DNA of 64,000 bases from Rahnella aceris (lineage in GTDB: Bacteria > Pseudomonadota > Gammaproteobacteria > Enterobacterales > Enterobacteriaceae), in assembly GCF_011684115.1 (NCBI RefSeq), contig NZ_JAADJV010000001.1, forward strand, positions 2,356,001-2,420,000, given 5' to 3'. The position numbers were made by a program, and so were the translations under genes. The number at the start of each line of letters is the position of its first letter. Positions within the stretch are counted from its first letter, which is position 1. The notes beneath the pieces were generated by a model that was not told the DNA's origin, did no database searches, and saw nothing but the letters and a program-made list of their open reading frames with translations. Shown here piece after piece: positions 9,200 to 19,352 of the stretch.

Positions 9200-10096
9200 A
9201 TGCAATTGCGCAAATTGGCGTTATCAGTACTGTTGGCAAGCGTTACCGTGAGCAGCTTTGCTCACGCAGAAGAACTGACCGGCACCCTGAAAAAAATTAA
9301 AGACAATGGCGTTATCGTGGTGGGTCACCGTGAATCCTCAGTGCCATTCTCTTACTACAACAACGAACAAAAAGTTGTGGGTTATTCACAGGACTATTCT
9401 GACGCTATCGTTGACGCAGTGAAGAAAAAACTGAACCTGCCTGACCTGCAGGTCAAAATGATGCCAATCACTTCGCAGAACCGTATCCCGCTGCTGCAAA
9501 ACGGCACCTACGATTTCGAATGTGGTTCAACCACCAACAACCTGGAACGTCAGCAACAAGCAGCCTTCTCTGACACCATCTTTGTGATCGGTACACGTCT
9601 GCTGGTGAAAAAAGGTTCAGAGATTAAAGATTTCACTGACCTTAAAGGCAAAACTGTTGTTGTAACCTCCGGTACGACTTCCGAAGTTCTGCTGAACAAG
9701 CTGAACGAAGAGAAAAAACTGGATCTGCGCATCATCAGTGCCAAAGACCACGGTGACTCCTTCCGTACGCTGGAAACTGGCCGCGCAGTGGCCTTCATGA
9801 TGGATGACGCCTTGCTGGCCGGTGAACGTGCGAAAGCCAAGAAACCAGACAACTGGGAAATTGTCGGTACGCCGCAATCCAAAGAAGCTTATGGCTGCAT
9901 GATGCGTAAAGACGATGCTGAGTTTAAAAAACTGGTTGATGACACCATCGTGCAGGCACAAACCTCCGGTGAAGCAGGCAAATGGTTTGAAACCTGGTTC
10001 AAAAAACCAATTCCTCCGAAAAACCTGAATATGAACTTTGAGCTGTCCGATGACATGAAAGCTCTGTTCAAAGCGCCAAACGATAAGGCGCTGTAA
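9200..10096 (+). CDS. gltI: Glutamate/aspartate ABC transporter, periplasmic binding protein
   Basis: GltI captures glutamate and aspartate in the periplasm for GltJK. The ATG at 9200 has CAAGGAG seven bases upstream and is preferred over the TTG at 9194. The 298-residue product starts MQLRKLALSVLLASV and has a signal peptide ending near AHAEE. The mature part matches E. coli GltI closely (VVGHRESSVPFSYY, ECGSTTNN, SAKDHGDSFRTLE, NLNMNFELSDDMK). It is first of gltIJKL. A sigma-54 promoter upstream and a structured intergenic RNA downstream suggest nitrogen control and RNA processing. Confidence 0.96.
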   Translation: MQLRKLALSVLLASVTVSSFAHAEELTGTLKKIKDNGVIVVGHRESSVPFSYYNNEQKVVGYSQDYSDAIVDAVKKKLNLPDLQVKMMPITSQNRIPLLQNGTYDFECGSTTNNLERQQQAAFSDTIFVIGTRLLVKKGSEIKDFTDLKGKTVVVTSGTTSEVLLNKLNEEKKLDLRIISAKDHGDSFRTLETGRAVAFMMDDALLAGERAKAKKPDNWEIVGTPQSKEAYGCMMRKDDAEFKKLVDDTIVQAQTSGEAGKWFETWFKKPIPPKNLNMNFELSDDMKALFKAPNDKAL

Positions 10097-10216
10097 GTCA
10101 TACCAAATGGACGGGTATAACCAAGAGAAGAGTGAAAAGTGACTAAAATACAAGGTTGGACCACCAACCTGTGATGATACAGATGCGGGGTGGTCGTTCC
10201 CCACCCCGCATTCTTT
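10097..10216 (+). ncRNA. sroC: SroC-like RNA in the gltI-gltJ intergenic region
   Basis: The gltI-gltJ gap of 189 bases encodes two strong hairpins. One is AGGTTGG ACCA CCAACCT (10153-10170). The other is the terminator-like TGCGGGGTGG / CCACCCCGCA (10184-10210), followed by TTCTTT. In E. coli and Salmonella, SroC is cut from exactly this spacer of gltIJKL mRNA and sponges the sRNA GcvB. Position and 3' hairpin match, but I could not align the full sequence. The 5' end is unknown and probably lies at or inside the gltI 3' end. Confidence 0.6.
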
Positions 10217-10285
10217 CCCATTCACTTTAGGCGAATTGCGTCATCACTCAGATGGGTAAGCCTTTACCCGCTTTACGGAGTTTTT

Positions 10286-11026
10286 ATGTCAATAGATTGG
10301 AACTGGGGCATTTTTCTGCAACAAGCCCCCTTCGGTAACACCACTTATCTGGGCTGGATTTGGAATGGATTTCAGGTCACTGTCGCACTGTCAATTTGCG
10401 CATGGATAATCGCCTTCCTCATCGGTTCTCTATTCGGTATTTTGCGTACCGTCCCCAACCGCATCCTTTCGGGTATTGGTACCTGTTACGTCGAATTATT
10501 CCGTAACGTGCCATTAATCGTGCAATTCTTCATTTGGTATCTGGTGGTCCCTGAACTGCTGCCTGAAAATATCGGCATGTGGTTTAAATCCGAACTGGCG
10601 CCTGACGTACAGTTCTTCACTTCCTCGGTAATTTGCCTCGGGTTGTTCACCGCCGCCCGTGTATGCGAACAGGTGCGTGCAGCCATCCAGTCCCTGCCAA
10701 GCGGACAACGCAATGCCGGACTGGCGATGGGCCTTACGCTGCCGCAAACTTACCGCTATGTGCTGTTGCCCAATGCTTACCGCGTGATCGTGCCGCCAAT
10801 GACCTCTGAGATGGTTAACCTGGTGAAAAACTCCGCCATTGCCTCGACCATTGGTCTGGTTGATATGGCCGCACAAGCCGGTAAGCTGCTGGATTACTCC
10901 GCGCATGCGTATGAATCATTCACTGCAATCACCGTTGCTTATGTCCTTATCAATGCCGTCATCATGCTGCTGATGCATTTCGTAGAACGTAAAGTCCGCC
11001 TGCCGGGCAACATGGGAGGGAAATAA
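10286..11026 (+). CDS. gltJ: Glutamate/aspartate ABC transporter, permease GltJ
   Basis: GltJ is an inner-membrane permease of the His/Glu/Gln/Arg family. The 246 residues start at [17 protein letters not shown], which is identical to the E. coli start. The GTG at 10190 would add 32 residues that overlap the SroC-like hairpin. ACGGAG lies five bases before the ATG. The EAA-type coupling loop is seen in [23 protein letters not shown]. It pairs with GltK to form the channel, and gltK follows after two bases. Confidence 0.96.
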   Translation: MSIDWNWGIFLQQAPFGNTTYLGWIWNGFQVTVALSICAWIIAFLIGSLFGILRTVPNRILSGIGTCYVELFRNVPLIVQFFIWYLVVPELLPENIGMWFKSELAPDVQFFTSSVICLGLFTAARVCEQVRAAIQSLPSGQRNAGLAMGLTLPQTYRYVLLPNAYRVIVPPMTSEMVNLVKNSAIASTIGLVDMAAQAGKLLDYSAHAYESFTAITVAYVLINAVIMLLMHFVERKVRLPGNMGGK

Positions 11027-11028
11027 GC

Positions 11029-11706
11029 ATGCATGAATTCGACTGGAGTTCTATTGGTCCCGGCCTGCCCTATCTGTGGCAAGGCATGGTCATTACGCTG
11101 AAGATAACGTCGCTGGCGATTGTAGTCGGTATTTTGTGGGGCACCCTGCTGGCGGTCATGCGCCTGTCAACGTTCAAGCCGATCAGCTGGTTTGCCTCGG
11201 CTTACGTCAACCTTTTCCGCGCGGTTCCGCTGGTCATGGTGCTGTTGTGGTTCTATCTGATTGTGCCGGGCTTTCTGCAAAAAGTGCTCGGACTGTCACC
11301 TAAAACCGATATCCGCCTGATTTCTGCGATGGTCGCGTTTGCGTTATTTGAAGCGGCGTATTACTCGGAGATTATCCGCGCAGGGATTATCAGCATCGCA
11401 CGCGGTCAGTCTTCTGCAGCGCTGGCGCTGGGTATGACGCAATGGCAATCCATGAAGCTGGTTATCCTGCCGCAGGCTTTCCGCGCGATGGTGCCGTTAC
11501 TGCTGACGCAGGCGATCGTTTTGTTCCAGGATACTTCGCTGGTGTATGTTCTGGGCCTCGCAGACTTCTTCCGCAGCGCATCTAATATTGGTGACCGTGA
11601 CGGTACGCTGGTTGAGATGGTGCTGTTTGCAGGACTTATTTACTTTGTTATCAGCCTTTGTGCTTCCTTGCTGGTGCGTTATTTGAAGAAAAGGACCGTT
11701 TCATGA
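11029..11706 (+). CDS. gltK: Glutamate/aspartate ABC transporter, permease GltK
   Basis: GltK is the second integral membrane subunit of GltIJKL, 225 residues against 224 in E. coli. It has about five membrane segments and the coupling motif [20 protein letters not shown], which contacts the ATPase GltL. Its stop overlaps the gltL start as ATGA, which implies coupled translation. Confidence 0.96.
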   Translation: MHEFDWSSIGPGLPYLWQGMVITLKITSLAIVVGILWGTLLAVMRLSTFKPISWFASAYVNLFRAVPLVMVLLWFYLIVPGFLQKVLGLSPKTDIRLISAMVAFALFEAAYYSEIIRAGIISIARGQSSAALALGMTQWQSMKLVILPQAFRAMVPLLLTQAIVLFQDTSLVYVLGLADFFRSASNIGDRDGTLVEMVLFAGLIYFVISLCASLLVRYLKKRTVS

Positions 11707-12428
11707 TTTCACTGAAGAATGTTTCTAAATGGTACGGGCACTTTCAGGTGCTTACCGATTGCAGCACCGAAGTTAAAAAAGGTGAAGTTGTGGTGGTTTG
11801 CGGGCCTTCAGGCTCAGGGAAATCGACGCTGATCAAAACCGTTAACGGACTCGAACCAGTTCAGAAAGGTGAGATCCTGGTCAACGGGACGCCGGTCAAT
11901 GACAAGAAGACCAATCTGGCGCAACTGCGTGCAAAAGTGGGCATGGTTTTCCAGCATTTCGAACTGTTCCCGCACCTTTCCATCATCGATAACCTGACAC
12001 TGGCGCAAGTCAAAGTTTTAAAACGTGATAAAGCGGCAGCGAAAGACAAGGGCCTGAAATTACTGGATCGTGTCGGTTTGTCCGCGCACGCCAATAAATT
12101 CCCCGGCCAGCTTTCCGGTGGTCAGCAACAGCGTGTGGCGATTGCCCGTGCATTGTGTATGGATCCGATCGCGATGTTGTTTGACGAACCGACGTCCGCT
12201 CTTGATCCGGAAATGATCAACGAAGTGCTCGACGTTATGGTTGAGCTGGCAAACGAAGGTATGACAATGATGGTGGTGACACACGAAATGGGCTTCGCCC
12301 GTAAAGTGGCCAACCGCGTGATTTTCATGGATGAAGGCAAGATTGTAGAAGATCGCAATAAAGACGATTTCTTCAATAATCCGGAATCCGATCGCGCCCG
12401 GGATTTCCTGGCGAAGATCCTGCACTGA
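11703..12428 (+). CDS. gltL: Glutamate/aspartate ABC transporter, ATPase GltL
   Basis: GltL is the nucleotide-binding subunit that powers glutamate/aspartate uptake. The 241 residues start [14 protein letters not shown]. An in-frame ATG-like codon at 11658 lies inside gltK and is rejected. Walker [10 protein letters not shown] is near residue 33, signature [15 protein letters not shown] near 135 and Walker [13 protein letters not shown] near 158. It is last in the operon and convergent with ybeL across a shared hairpin. Confidence 0.96.
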   Translation: MISLKNVSKWYGHFQVLTDCSTEVKKGEVVVVCGPSGSGKSTLIKTVNGLEPVQKGEILVNGTPVNDKKTNLAQLRAKVGMVFQHFELFPHLSIIDNLTLAQVKVLKRDKAAAKDKGLKLLDRVGLSAHANKFPGQLSGGQQQRVAIARALCMDPIAMLFDEPTSALDPEMINEVLDVMVELANEGMTMMVVTHEMGFARKVANRVIFMDEGKIVEDRNKDDFFNNPESDRARDFLAKILH

Positions 12429-12437
12429 CCGGCACTG

Positions 12438-12480
12438 AAAAAAAGAAAGCACACCTGCCCCGACTCTCTGGGGCAGGTGT
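12438..12480 (-). terminator. Terminator of ybeL
   Basis: ACACCTGCCCC / GGGGCAGGTGT is an 11-pair stem around GACTCTCTG-type bases. On the minus strand it is followed by a T-rich tract (complement of AAAAAAAGAAAG), so it is a good terminator for ybeL. On the plus strand, after gltL, the T run is missing and termination would be weaker. Confidence 0.75.
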
Positions 12481-12487
12481 CTGACGC

Positions 12488-12988
12488 TTAAGGTTCAAAC
12501 GGACGACGCGTAAACTCAGTGTTACCACATTTCGGGCATTTACTCAGAATTTCCGGCGTATACACCGCTAAGTGAAAATGACAGTTTTCACACACCAGAT
12601 TGCCCAGACCGACGACTTCTCCGCTGTGATAAATCCCGTGATGGCTGACATCTTTAAAAACCTCTTTCCATTCCAGCTGGGTTTTATCGGTCATATCGGC
12701 CAGCTCTTTCCACAAGCTTTCTTTAATGACCCGCATGAACACACTGTCCGTGCCGTCATCTTCTTCTGCCACGGCTTGCTGGTTTTCTTCATAGTTGCGG
12801 GCAAATTCGTGCAAATCGCGGCGTACCGCCGACGTTAACTGTTCAATCTGGATTTCCGTCAGCTTGCCCTCTTCCTGCAGTCTGACGCGGGCATCCTGTA
12901 CCAGCGCGCTGATATCACGTTCACCGTGTTTTAGCCGCTCGGTCAGTGATGTCACCAACTGACGGTAAGATTGCGTAATATTGCTCAT
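12488..12988 (-). CDS. ybeL: YbeL-type zinc ribbon protein (DUF1451)
   Basis: This is a cytoplasmic protein of unknown function, 166 residues from the ATG with AGGAGAGGAAAT upstream. An upstream in-frame ATG at 13036 lacks that ribosome site. The N-terminal two thirds are charged and helical (SYRQLVTSLTERLKHGERDISALV). The C terminus holds two CxxC pairs (CENCHFHLAVY...SKCPKCGNTEF) that should bind zinc. It lies between gltL and leuS, as in E. coli. No substrate or partner can be read from the sequence. Confidence 0.9.
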   Translation of the reverse strand: MSNITQSYRQLVTSLTERLKHGERDISALVQDARVRLQEEGKLTEIQIEQLTSAVRRDLHEFARNYEENQQAVAEEDDGTDSVFMRVIKESLWKELADMTDKTQLEWKEVFKDVSHHGIYHSGEVVGLGNLVCENCHFHLAVYTPEILSKCPKCGNTEFTRRPFEP

Positions 12989-13153
12989 ATTTCCTCTCCT
13001 TGAACTGTCATAACCATTTTCACGGCGGGAACGCACTGCCTTTATTTTAGTCGTAAATCCCTGATCCGTTGCGCAGATTATCTCGCGCTGACTCGCAGAT
13101 TATGAATATTGCGCCAGAAGCGGACAGAAATTCCCTTTAGCCTTCGCTGGGTG

Positions 13154-13183
13154 TTGTTGCTCCAACCGCTTATCAGCTATGCT
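13154..13183 (+). promoter_or_regulatory. Possible leuS promoter
   Basis: TTGTTG (13154-13159) and TATGCT (13178-13183) are 18 bases apart in the ybeL-leuS gap and lie about 70 bases before the leuS ATG. The match is moderate and was not compared with other candidates. Confidence 0.4.
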
Positions 13184-13255
13184 ATGCGGATCTTTTGATT
13201 AAAACTTTTTGAGCTACAGGCGTAGCTGTTTTCACTCACAGGACCACCGGCCGCC

Positions 13256-15940
13256 ATGCAAGAGCAATACCGTCCAGAAGACATCGAGTCACACGTTCAG
13301 CTTCACTGGCAAGAGAAGCAAACCTTCAAAGTTACCGAACAGCCTGGCAAGGAGAAATATTACTGCCTCTCCATGTTGCCTTATCCATCAGGCCGTCTCC
13401 ACATGGGACACGTGCGCAACTACACCATCGGTGACGTGATTTCCCGTTACCAGCGCATGCTCGGTAAAAACGTTCTGCAGCCGATTGGCTGGGATGCGTT
13501 TGGCCTGCCAGCGGAAGGAGCAGCGGTTAAAAACAACACCGCACCTGCGCCGTGGACTTACGAAAACATCGAATACATGAAGAACCAGCTTAAATTGCTG
13601 GGCTTCGGCTATGACTGGGATCGTGAAATCGCGACCTGTAAGCCTGATTATTATCGCTGGGAACAATGGTTCTTCACCAAGCTGTACGAAAAAGGTCTGG
13701 TTTATAAGAAGACCTCCGCAGTGAACTGGTGTCCGCATGACCTGACCGTTCTGGCGAATGAACAGGTTATCGACGGCTGCTGCTGGCGTTGCGATACCAA
13801 AGTAGAACGCAAAGAAATTCCTCAGTGGTTTATCAAAATCACCGATTACGCCGATCAGCTGCTTAACGATCTGGACACGCTGGAAAGCTGGCCAGAGCAG
13901 GTGAAAACCATGCAGCGCAACTGGATTGGCCGTTCCGAAGGCGTGGAAATCACCTTTGATGTGGCTGACAGCGATGAAAAAGTCACGGTGTACACCACCC
14001 GTCCTGATACGTTTATGGGCGCGACCTACGTCGCTGTGGCTGCCGGTCATCCTCTGGCACAGTTGGGCGCACAGAATAATCCTGCGCTGAACGATTTCAT
14101 CGACGAATGCCGTAACACCAAAGTTGCCGAAGCAGAAATGGCGACGATGGAAAAGAAAGGCATGGCAACCGGTCTGTTTGCCATTCACCCGCTGTCCGGT
14201 GAAAAGCTGCCAGTCTGGGTCGCTAACTTCGTTCTGATGGAGTACGGCACCGGCGCGGTAATGGCCGTTCCAGCTCACGACCAGCGTGACTGGGAGTTCG
14301 CCACCAAATATGACCTCCCTATTAAGCGCGTGATTAAGTCACTTGTTGAAGAAGCATATGAAGAAGCCATATTTAAAGGCACAACAAGTCATGTAGATCC
14401 AATACCATTAGCCGTTAGTGATCCATCGGAGCTCATGAGTTTAGAAAATGACTTATATAATGAGCGTAGTGAACCATATTTGGAAAAAGATGGAATATCT
14501 TATAATTCTGGTAAGTATGACGGCTTAAGATATCAGGAAGCTTGGAACGCTATAGCAGATGACCTTGTCATTAAAGGCGTAGGTCAGCGCAAAGTGAACT
14601 ATCGCCTGCGCGACTGGGGGGTTTCCCGTCAACGTTACTGGGGCGCACCAATTCCGATGATCACGTTGGAAGACGGCACCGTTATTCCTGCGCCTGAAGA
14701 TCAACTGCCGGTTGTTTTGCCGGAAGATGTGGTCATGGACGGTATCACCAGCCCGATTAAAGCGGATCCTGAGTGGGCGAAAACTACCGTCAACGGTATG
14801 CCGGGTCTGCGTGAAACCGACACCTTTGACACCTTCATGGAATCTTCCTGGTATTACGCGCGTTATACCTGCCCGCAATACGACGAAGGTATGCTGGATC
14901 CTGCGGCCGCCAACTACTGGTTGCCAGTCGATCAGTATGTCGGTGGTATTGAACACGCCATCATGCACCTGATGTATTTCCGCTTCTTCCACAAACTGAT
15001 GCGTGATGCAGGTTTGGTGGATTCTGACGAACCGGCCAAGCGCCTGTTGTGTCAGGGTATGGTTCTGGCTGACGCGTTCTACTACACCGGTAACAGCGGC
15101 GAACGTATCTGGGTTTCCCCGGCGGATGCCATTGTTGAACGTGATGAAAAAGGTCGCATCACCAAAGCCACTGACCCGCAAGGCCACGAACTGGTTTACG
15201 CGGGCATGAGCAAGATGTCCAAGTCTAAAAACAACGGCATCGACCCGCAGGTGATGGTCGATAAATACGGTGCAGATACCGTGCGTCTGTTTATGATGTT
15301 CGCTTCTCCGGCAGAAATGACGCTGGAATGGCAAGAGTCCGGCGTTGAAGGGGCAAACCGCTTCCTGAAACGTGTCTGGAAACTGGCCTTCGAGCACACA
15401 GAAAAAGGTCGTGTTGCCGCTCTGGATGTGGCTTCTCTCAATGAAGCACAGAAAGATCTGCGTCGTGACTTGCATAAAACCATCGCCAAAGTGACCGATG
15501 ATATCGGCCGTCGTCAGACCTTCAACACCGCTATCGCGGCAATCATGGAACTGATGAACAAGCTGGGTCGTGCACCTCAGGATAGCGAACAGGACCGTGC
15601 GCTGCTGCAGGAATCCTTGCTGGCGGTTGTCCGTATGCTTTATCCATTCACTCCGCACGTCTGCTTCAGCCTCTGGCAGTCGCTGCAAGGAGAAGGCGAC
15701 GTGGATACCGCGCCATGGCCACAAGCTGATGAGCAGGCAATGGTTGAAGATTCCAAGCTGGTCGTTGTACAGGTGAACGGTAAAGTGCGTGCTAAAATCA
15801 CCGTAGCCGCTGATGCTACCGAGCAACAAGTGCGCGATCGTGCGGCAGAAGAACATTTGGTCGCAAAATATCTGGATGGGGTTACGGTTCGCAAAGTAAT
15901 CTACGTCCCGGGCAAACTGCTTAACCTGGTTGTAGGTTGA
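13256..15940 (+). CDS. leuS: Leucyl-tRNA synthetase, with atypical enlarged editing-domain segment
   Basis: LeuS is a class I synthetase that charges tRNA-Leu and hydrolyses mischarged tRNA in its CP1 domain. The HMGH form of HIGH is at residues 49-52, and the zinc region WCPHD...CCWRC is present. The editing motifs TTRPDTFMG (247-255) and VPAHDQRD (338-345) are intact, as is KMSKSKNN. The protein has 894 residues, whereas E. coli and Yersinia have about 860. The excess lies at roughly residues 355-441, an AT-rich stretch described separately. The frame is intact and the rest is highly conserved, so the enzyme should be functional. It heads leuS-lptE-holA-nadD. Confidence 0.96.
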   Translation: MQEQYRPEDIESHVQLHWQEKQTFKVTEQPGKEKYYCLSMLPYPSGRLHMGHVRNYTIGDVISRYQRMLGKNVLQPIGWDAFGLPAEGAAVKNNTAPAPWTYENIEYMKNQLKLLGFGYDWDREIATCKPDYYRWEQWFFTKLYEKGLVYKKTSAVNWCPHDLTVLANEQVIDGCCWRCDTKVERKEIPQWFIKITDYADQLLNDLDTLESWPEQVKTMQRNWIGRSEGVEITFDVADSDEKVTVYTTRPDTFMGATYVAVAAGHPLAQLGAQNNPALNDFIDECRNTKVAEAEMATMEKKGMATGLFAIHPLSGEKLPVWVANFVLMEYGTGAVMAVPAHDQRDWEFATKYDLPIKRVIKSLVEEAYEEAIFKGTTSHVDPIPLAVSDPSELMSLENDLYNERSEPYLEKDGISYNSGKYDGLRYQEAWNAIADDLVIKGVGQRKVNYRLRDWGVSRQRYWGAPIPMITLEDGTVIPAPEDQLPVVLPEDVVMDGITSPIKADPEWAKTTVNGMPGLRETDTFDTFMESSWYYARYTCPQYDEGMLDPAAANYWLPVDQYVGGIEHAIMHLMYFRFFHKLMRDAGLVDSDEPAKRLLCQGMVLADAFYYTGNSGERIWVSPADAIVERDEKGRITKATDPQGHELVYAGMSKMSKSKNNGIDPQVMVDKYGADTVRLFMMFASPAEMTLEWQESGVEGANRFLKRVWKLAFEHTEKGRVAALDVASLNEAQKDLRRDLHKTIAKVTDDIGRRQTFNTAIAAIMELMNKLGRAPQDSEQDRALLQESLLAVVRMLYPFTPHVCFSLWQSLQGEGDVDTAPWPQADEQAMVEDSKLVVVQVNGKVRAKITVAADATEQQVRDRAAEEHLVAKYLDGVTVRKVIYVPGKLLNLVVG
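14318..14580 (+). other. Compositionally foreign segment inside leuS
   Basis: Bases 14341-14580 contain 89 G+C of 240 (37%), while the adjoining 60-base blocks at 14221-14280 and 14581-14640 are each 60% G+C. Codon use also changes (AGA, ATA, TTA and CTC runs). The encoded stretch starts at about [16 protein letters not shown] and ends before [11 protein letters not shown]. It replaces the usual short ILAADGSEPDLS-type linker with about 34 extra residues and a diverged version of the following NSG-DGL region. This looks like a recombinant patch. Confidence 0.85.
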
Positions 15941-15954
15941 GTCAAGGAGGATCT

Positions 15955-16587
15955 GTGCGACATCCCATAATGACATTGCTGCTCACCGCAGCAGTGCTGG
16001 TTACAGCAGGTTGTGGATTCCATTTACGTGGGAAAACCAATGTTCCTGACGAACTGAAAACAATCGTTTTGGACAGTGGGGATCCATATGGTCCGTTGAC
16101 TCGTAATATCAGGACCCAGTTGCGTCTAAGTAATGTGACCATTGTTGATGATCCGACCAAAGAACAGCGTAAGGATATCCCGTCGCTGCGCATTGGGGCT
16201 GAGTCAGTGGGTCAGACTACCGCATCAATCTTCCAGGACGGTAAGACTGCGGAATATCAGATGGAAATGAACATTAATGCGACGGTTCTGATGCCTGGCA
16301 AGGATTTGTATCCTATCCATGTAAAAGTGTTCCGTTCCTTCTTTGACAACCCGTTAACGGCGCTGGCCAAAGATAACGAACAGGACATCATTATCGAGGA
16401 AATGCGCCAGCAGGCTGCGCAGCAACTGATCCGTAAGTTGCTGACCGTCCATGCTTCAGAATTGCAGAAAGCAGAGGATGTCGGCGGGCGTCAGGTAGAA
16501 GTCATTTCTACCGGTTCATCAGCCACGACGTCGTCTGATGCCTCTGCGGCATCTTCCACGGCACCGGCCACCCCTTCCGCACAATGA
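15955..16587 (+). CDS. lptE: LPS-assembly lipoprotein LptE
   Basis: LptE is an outer-membrane lipoprotein that plugs the LptD barrel and helps insert lipopolysaccharide. The GTG start has AAGGAGG five bases upstream and gives 210 residues. The signal peptide ends in the lipobox LVTAGC, so the mature protein starts CGFHLRGK. Conserved [21 protein letters not shown] matches the family. The C-terminal 35 residues are Ser/Thr/Ala-rich. It lies 14 bases after leuS and overlaps holA by ATGA. Confidence 0.94.
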   Translation: MRHPIMTLLLTAAVLVTAGCGFHLRGKTNVPDELKTIVLDSGDPYGPLTRNIRTQLRLSNVTIVDDPTKEQRKDIPSLRIGAESVGQTTASIFQDGKTAEYQMEMNINATVLMPGKDLYPIHVKVFRSFFDNPLTALAKDNEQDIIIEEMRQQAAQQLIRKLLTVHASELQKAEDVGGRQVEVISTGSSATTSSDASAASSTAPATPSAQ

Positions 16588-17624
16588 TCCGAGTTTATCC
16601 GGAACAACTTGCCGCGCAGCTCCGTGAGGGGCTGCGCGCTTGTTATGTGTTATGTGGAAACGACCCTTTGCTTTTGCAGGAAAGCCAGGACAGCATACGT
16701 CACGCTGCCCAGCAGGCTGACTTCCAGGAGCACTACACCTACATTCTTGACGCCCATACCGAATGGGAGTCCATCTTCAGCATCTGTCAGGCCCTGAGCC
16801 TGTTTGCCAGCCGGCAGACCCTGATGCTTATTCTGCCCGAAAATGGCCCGACGGCGCCGATGGCAGAACAATTACTCAAACTGACCACCCTGCTCCACGA
16901 CGATATTCTGCTGCTGTTGCGCGGTACAAAACTGACTAAAGCGCAGGAAAACAGCGCCTGGTTTAAAGCGTTAAGTGACAAAGGTGTTTTCGTCAGTTGT
17001 CAGACGCCCGAACAGGCACAACTTCCCCGCTGGGTGACCCGTCGCGCCAAAGAACTTTCACTTGAACTCGATGAACCGGCTAATCAGCTTTTGTGCTACT
17101 GCTATGAAGGAAATTTGCTGGCGCTGGCGCAGTCGCTGGAGCGTCTTTCCCTGCTCTATCCGGATGGCAAACTCACGCTACCGCGCGTCGAAGAGGCCGT
17201 CAACGATGCGGCACATTTCACACCTTATCACTGGCTGGATGCGTTACTGGCCGGGAAAAGTAAGCGAGCCTGGCATATTTTGCGTCAGTTGCAACAGGAA
17301 GACAGCGAGCCGGTTATTTTACTGCGAACCGTACAGCGTGAGCTGCTGATGCTGCTCAATCTGAAACGGAAAATGGACACGACGCCGATCAGGACCCTGT
17401 TTGATCAACAAAAAGTCTGGCAAAACCGCCGGGCGCTGGTGACTCAGGCACTGCAACGCCTGTCTCTTGCCCAGCTGTCTCAGGCCGTTCGCTTACTGAC
17501 CCAGATGGAAATCACACTAAAACAGGATTACGGTCAGTCAGTCTGGGCCGAGCTTGAAAGCCTGTCTATGCTACTCTGTGGGAAATCCTTACCCACCGGA
17601 TTGACGGAGTTGGGTTCGTATTGA
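16584..17624 (+). CDS. holA: DNA polymerase III subunit delta
   Basis: HolA is the clamp-loader delta subunit, which opens the beta sliding clamp. The 346 residues (E. coli 343) start [34 protein letters not shown], typical of the family. The beta-binding region [14 protein letters not shown] lies near residue 70. The gene overlaps lptE by ATGA, and its stop is followed at once by nadD. This is the conserved leuS-lptE-holA-nadD operon. Confidence 0.95.
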   Translation: MIRVYPEQLAAQLREGLRACYVLCGNDPLLLQESQDSIRHAAQQADFQEHYTYILDAHTEWESIFSICQALSLFASRQTLMLILPENGPTAPMAEQLLKLTTLLHDDILLLLRGTKLTKAQENSAWFKALSDKGVFVSCQTPEQAQLPRWVTRRAKELSLELDEPANQLLCYCYEGNLLALAQSLERLSLLYPDGKLTLPRVEEAVNDAAHFTPYHWLDALLAGKSKRAWHILRQLQQEDSEPVILLRTVQRELLMLLNLKRKMDTTPIRTLFDQQKVWQNRRALVTQALQRLSLAQLSQAVRLLTQMEITLKQDYGQSVWAELESLSMLLCGKSLPTGLTELGSY

Positions 17625-17638
17625 AGCAGGACACCGTT

Positions 17639-18316
17639 ATGCCGCGCCGCGCCGCACATTCTTCTGCAACCGCTGAAAAGCTGCTGGCTTTTTTTGGCGG
17701 TACGTTTGACCCGATCCATTATGGTCATCTGAAACCCGTTGCAGCGCTGGCAGCGCAGGCCGGGTTTGATCAGGTGATCCTGCTGCCCAACAACGTTCCT
17801 CCCCACCGGCCACAACCCGAAGCCACGCCGCAGCAACGTCTGCATATGGCGAAGCTGGCTGTGGCGGATAACGCGCTGTTTTCAGTCGACCCCCGCGAGC
17901 TGGCTGTTGATACGCCCTCCTACACGATTGAGACACTTGCAACGTTACGTAAAGAACATGGCGACAAATGCCCGCTGGCGTTTATCATTGGCCAGGATTC
18001 GTTACTGACGCTGCATAAGTGGCACCGCTGGGAATCGTTACTGGATTTCTGTCATATCGTGGTAATGGCGCGTCCGGGTTATCAGGAACAACTTGATACA
18101 CCGGAACTGCAGAAATGGTATGACGCCCATCGGGTGAATGATGCCAATGCGCTTAAGCAAAAACCGGCCGGATTCATTTATCAGGCCAATACCCCATTGC
18201 TGGATATTTCAGCGACTGAAATCCGTGAACGCCGTCATGCGGGTCTTGATTGCTCAGATTTACTGCCTTCCGCCGTTGAGCGTTATATAGAATCACAGGG
18301 CTTGTACCGCGAGTAG
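17639..18316 (+). CDS. nadD: Nicotinate-mononucleotide adenylyltransferase
   Basis: NadD adenylates nicotinate mononucleotide to deamido-NAD in NAD synthesis. The nucleotidyltransferase motif [12 protein letters not shown] is near the N terminus and [13 protein letters not shown] near the C terminus. I prefer the ATG at 17639 (225 residues), which has GCAGGA about eight bases upstream. The TTG at 17621, overlapping the holA stop, would add six residues and cannot be excluded. The N terminus before FFGGTFDP is longer than in E. coli. Confidence 0.93.
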   Translation: MPRRAAHSSATAEKLLAFFGGTFDPIHYGHLKPVAALAAQAGFDQVILLPNNVPPHRPQPEATPQQRLHMAKLAVADNALFSVDPRELAVDTPSYTIETLATLRKEHGDKCPLAFIIGQDSLLTLHKWHRWESLLDFCHIVVMARPGYQEQLDTPELQKWYDAHRVNDANALKQKPAGFIYQANTPLLDISATEIRERRHAGLDCSDLLPSAVERYIESQGLYRE

Positions 18317-18522
18317 CTAACGCGTGCTATACTGCGCCGCTTAATTTCGGCTCTCGATAACGCTGCGTAATCAACCAATACAATGTATTGATTGTTAAAC
18401 GTTTTAAGCTGTTTTCCAGACAACCGCTATGTTTATCCTTCATGAGATTGATCATTGCTTCGGTGCCACACCGGCGGACATCTCGTGAGGTCAATTGTTT
18501 CAAACATCCCCAGGGGGAACCT

Positions 18523-18840
18523 TTGCAAGGTAAAGCGCTCCAAGATTTTGTTGTCGATAAAGTCGATGACCTGAAAGCACAAGACATCATCGCCATTGAT
18601 GTTAAAGGTAAATCCAGTATTACTGACTGCATGATTATCTGTACCGGCACGTCAAGCCGCCATGTCATGTCCATCGCCGGGCATCTGGTTGAAGAAATTA
18701 AAGCCGTTGGCCTTGATGCCATGGGTGTGAAAGGCATTAATGAAGCTGACTGGGTGGTTGTCGATCTGGGCGAAGTGATCGTGCACGTTATGCAGGAAGA
18801 AAGCCGTCAGTTGTATGAGCTTGAGAAACTCTGGGGCTGA
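18523..18840 (+). CDS. rsfS: Ribosomal silencing factor RsfS
   Basis: RsfS binds L14 of the 50S subunit and blocks subunit joining during starvation. The start is a TTG preceded by CAGGGGGA, giving 105 residues, the E. coli length. The product begins [20 protein letters not shown] and contains [20 protein letters not shown]. An in-frame ATG at 18388 would add 45 residues without family support. The gene is separated from nadD by about 200 bases and followed four bases later by rlmH. Confidence 0.94.
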   Translation: MQGKALQDFVVDKVDDLKAQDIIAIDVKGKSSITDCMIICTGTSSRHVMSIAGHLVEEIKAVGLDAMGVKGINEADWVVVDLGEVIVHVMQEESRQLYELEKLWG

Positions 18841-18843
18841 TGC

Positions 18844-19314
18844 GTGAAGCTGCAACTTGTCGCCGTCGGCACCAAAATGCCTGACTGGGTGCAAACCGGT
18901 TTTAACGATTATCTGCACCGTTTCCCTAAAGATATGCCGTTTGAACTGACAGAGGTTCCGGCCGGGAAACGTGGGAAGAACGCAGACATCAAGCGCATTC
19001 TTGAAAAAGAAGGCGAGCAGATGCTGGCCGCTGTCGGTAAAGGGAATCGCATCGTGACGCTGGATATTCCAGGGACACCATGGGAAACCCCGCAACTGGC
19101 GCAACAACTGGAACGCTGGAAGCAGGACGGACGCAATGTCAGCCTGTTGATCGGCGGTCCGGAAGGGCTGGCACCGGCCTGTAAAGCAGCAGCGGAACAG
19201 AGCTGGTCGCTCTCTCCGTTGACGCTTCCTCACCCGCTGGTGCGGGTTCTGGTGGCGGAAAGTCTTTATCGCGCCTGGAGTATTACCACTAATCATCCAT
19301 ATCACCGCGAATAA
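18844..19314 (+). CDS. rlmH: 23S rRNA pseudouridine-1915 N3-methyltransferase
   Basis: RlmH is a SPOUT methyltransferase that modifies pseudouridine 1915 in helix 69 of assembled ribosomes. The GTG start yields 156 residues (E. coli 155). The SAM-binding knot is seen in [15 protein letters not shown] and [20 protein letters not shown], ending NHPYHRE. It is co-directional with rsfS and mrdA. Confidence 0.96.
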   Translation: MKLQLVAVGTKMPDWVQTGFNDYLHRFPKDMPFELTEVPAGKRGKNADIKRILEKEGEQMLAAVGKGNRIVTLDIPGTPWETPQLAQQLERWKQDGRNVSLLIGGPEGLAPACKAAAEQSWSLSPLTLPHPLVRVLVAESLYRAWSITTNHPYHRE

Positions 19315-19352
19315 CGGGTGGTGAATGTCAGCAACATGAATTAAGTAGTGGG

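Noticed and set aside
13388..14278. Minus-strand open frame (296 codons) opposite the 5' half of leuS
   Set aside because: Antisense shadow of conserved leuS sequence with no family features.
14318..14580. leuS segment as an intein or mobile insertion
   Set aside because: Inteins have Cys/Ser start and His-Asn end motifs and are over 130 residues. This segment has about 34 extra residues, aligns with the family on both ends, and has no terminal repeats.
14525..15976. Long minus-strand open frame (483 codons) opposite leuS
   Set aside because: It lies wholly antisense to the conserved catalytic and anticodon-binding parts of leuS, has no ribosome site or recognisable domain, and mirrors GC-rich codon bias.
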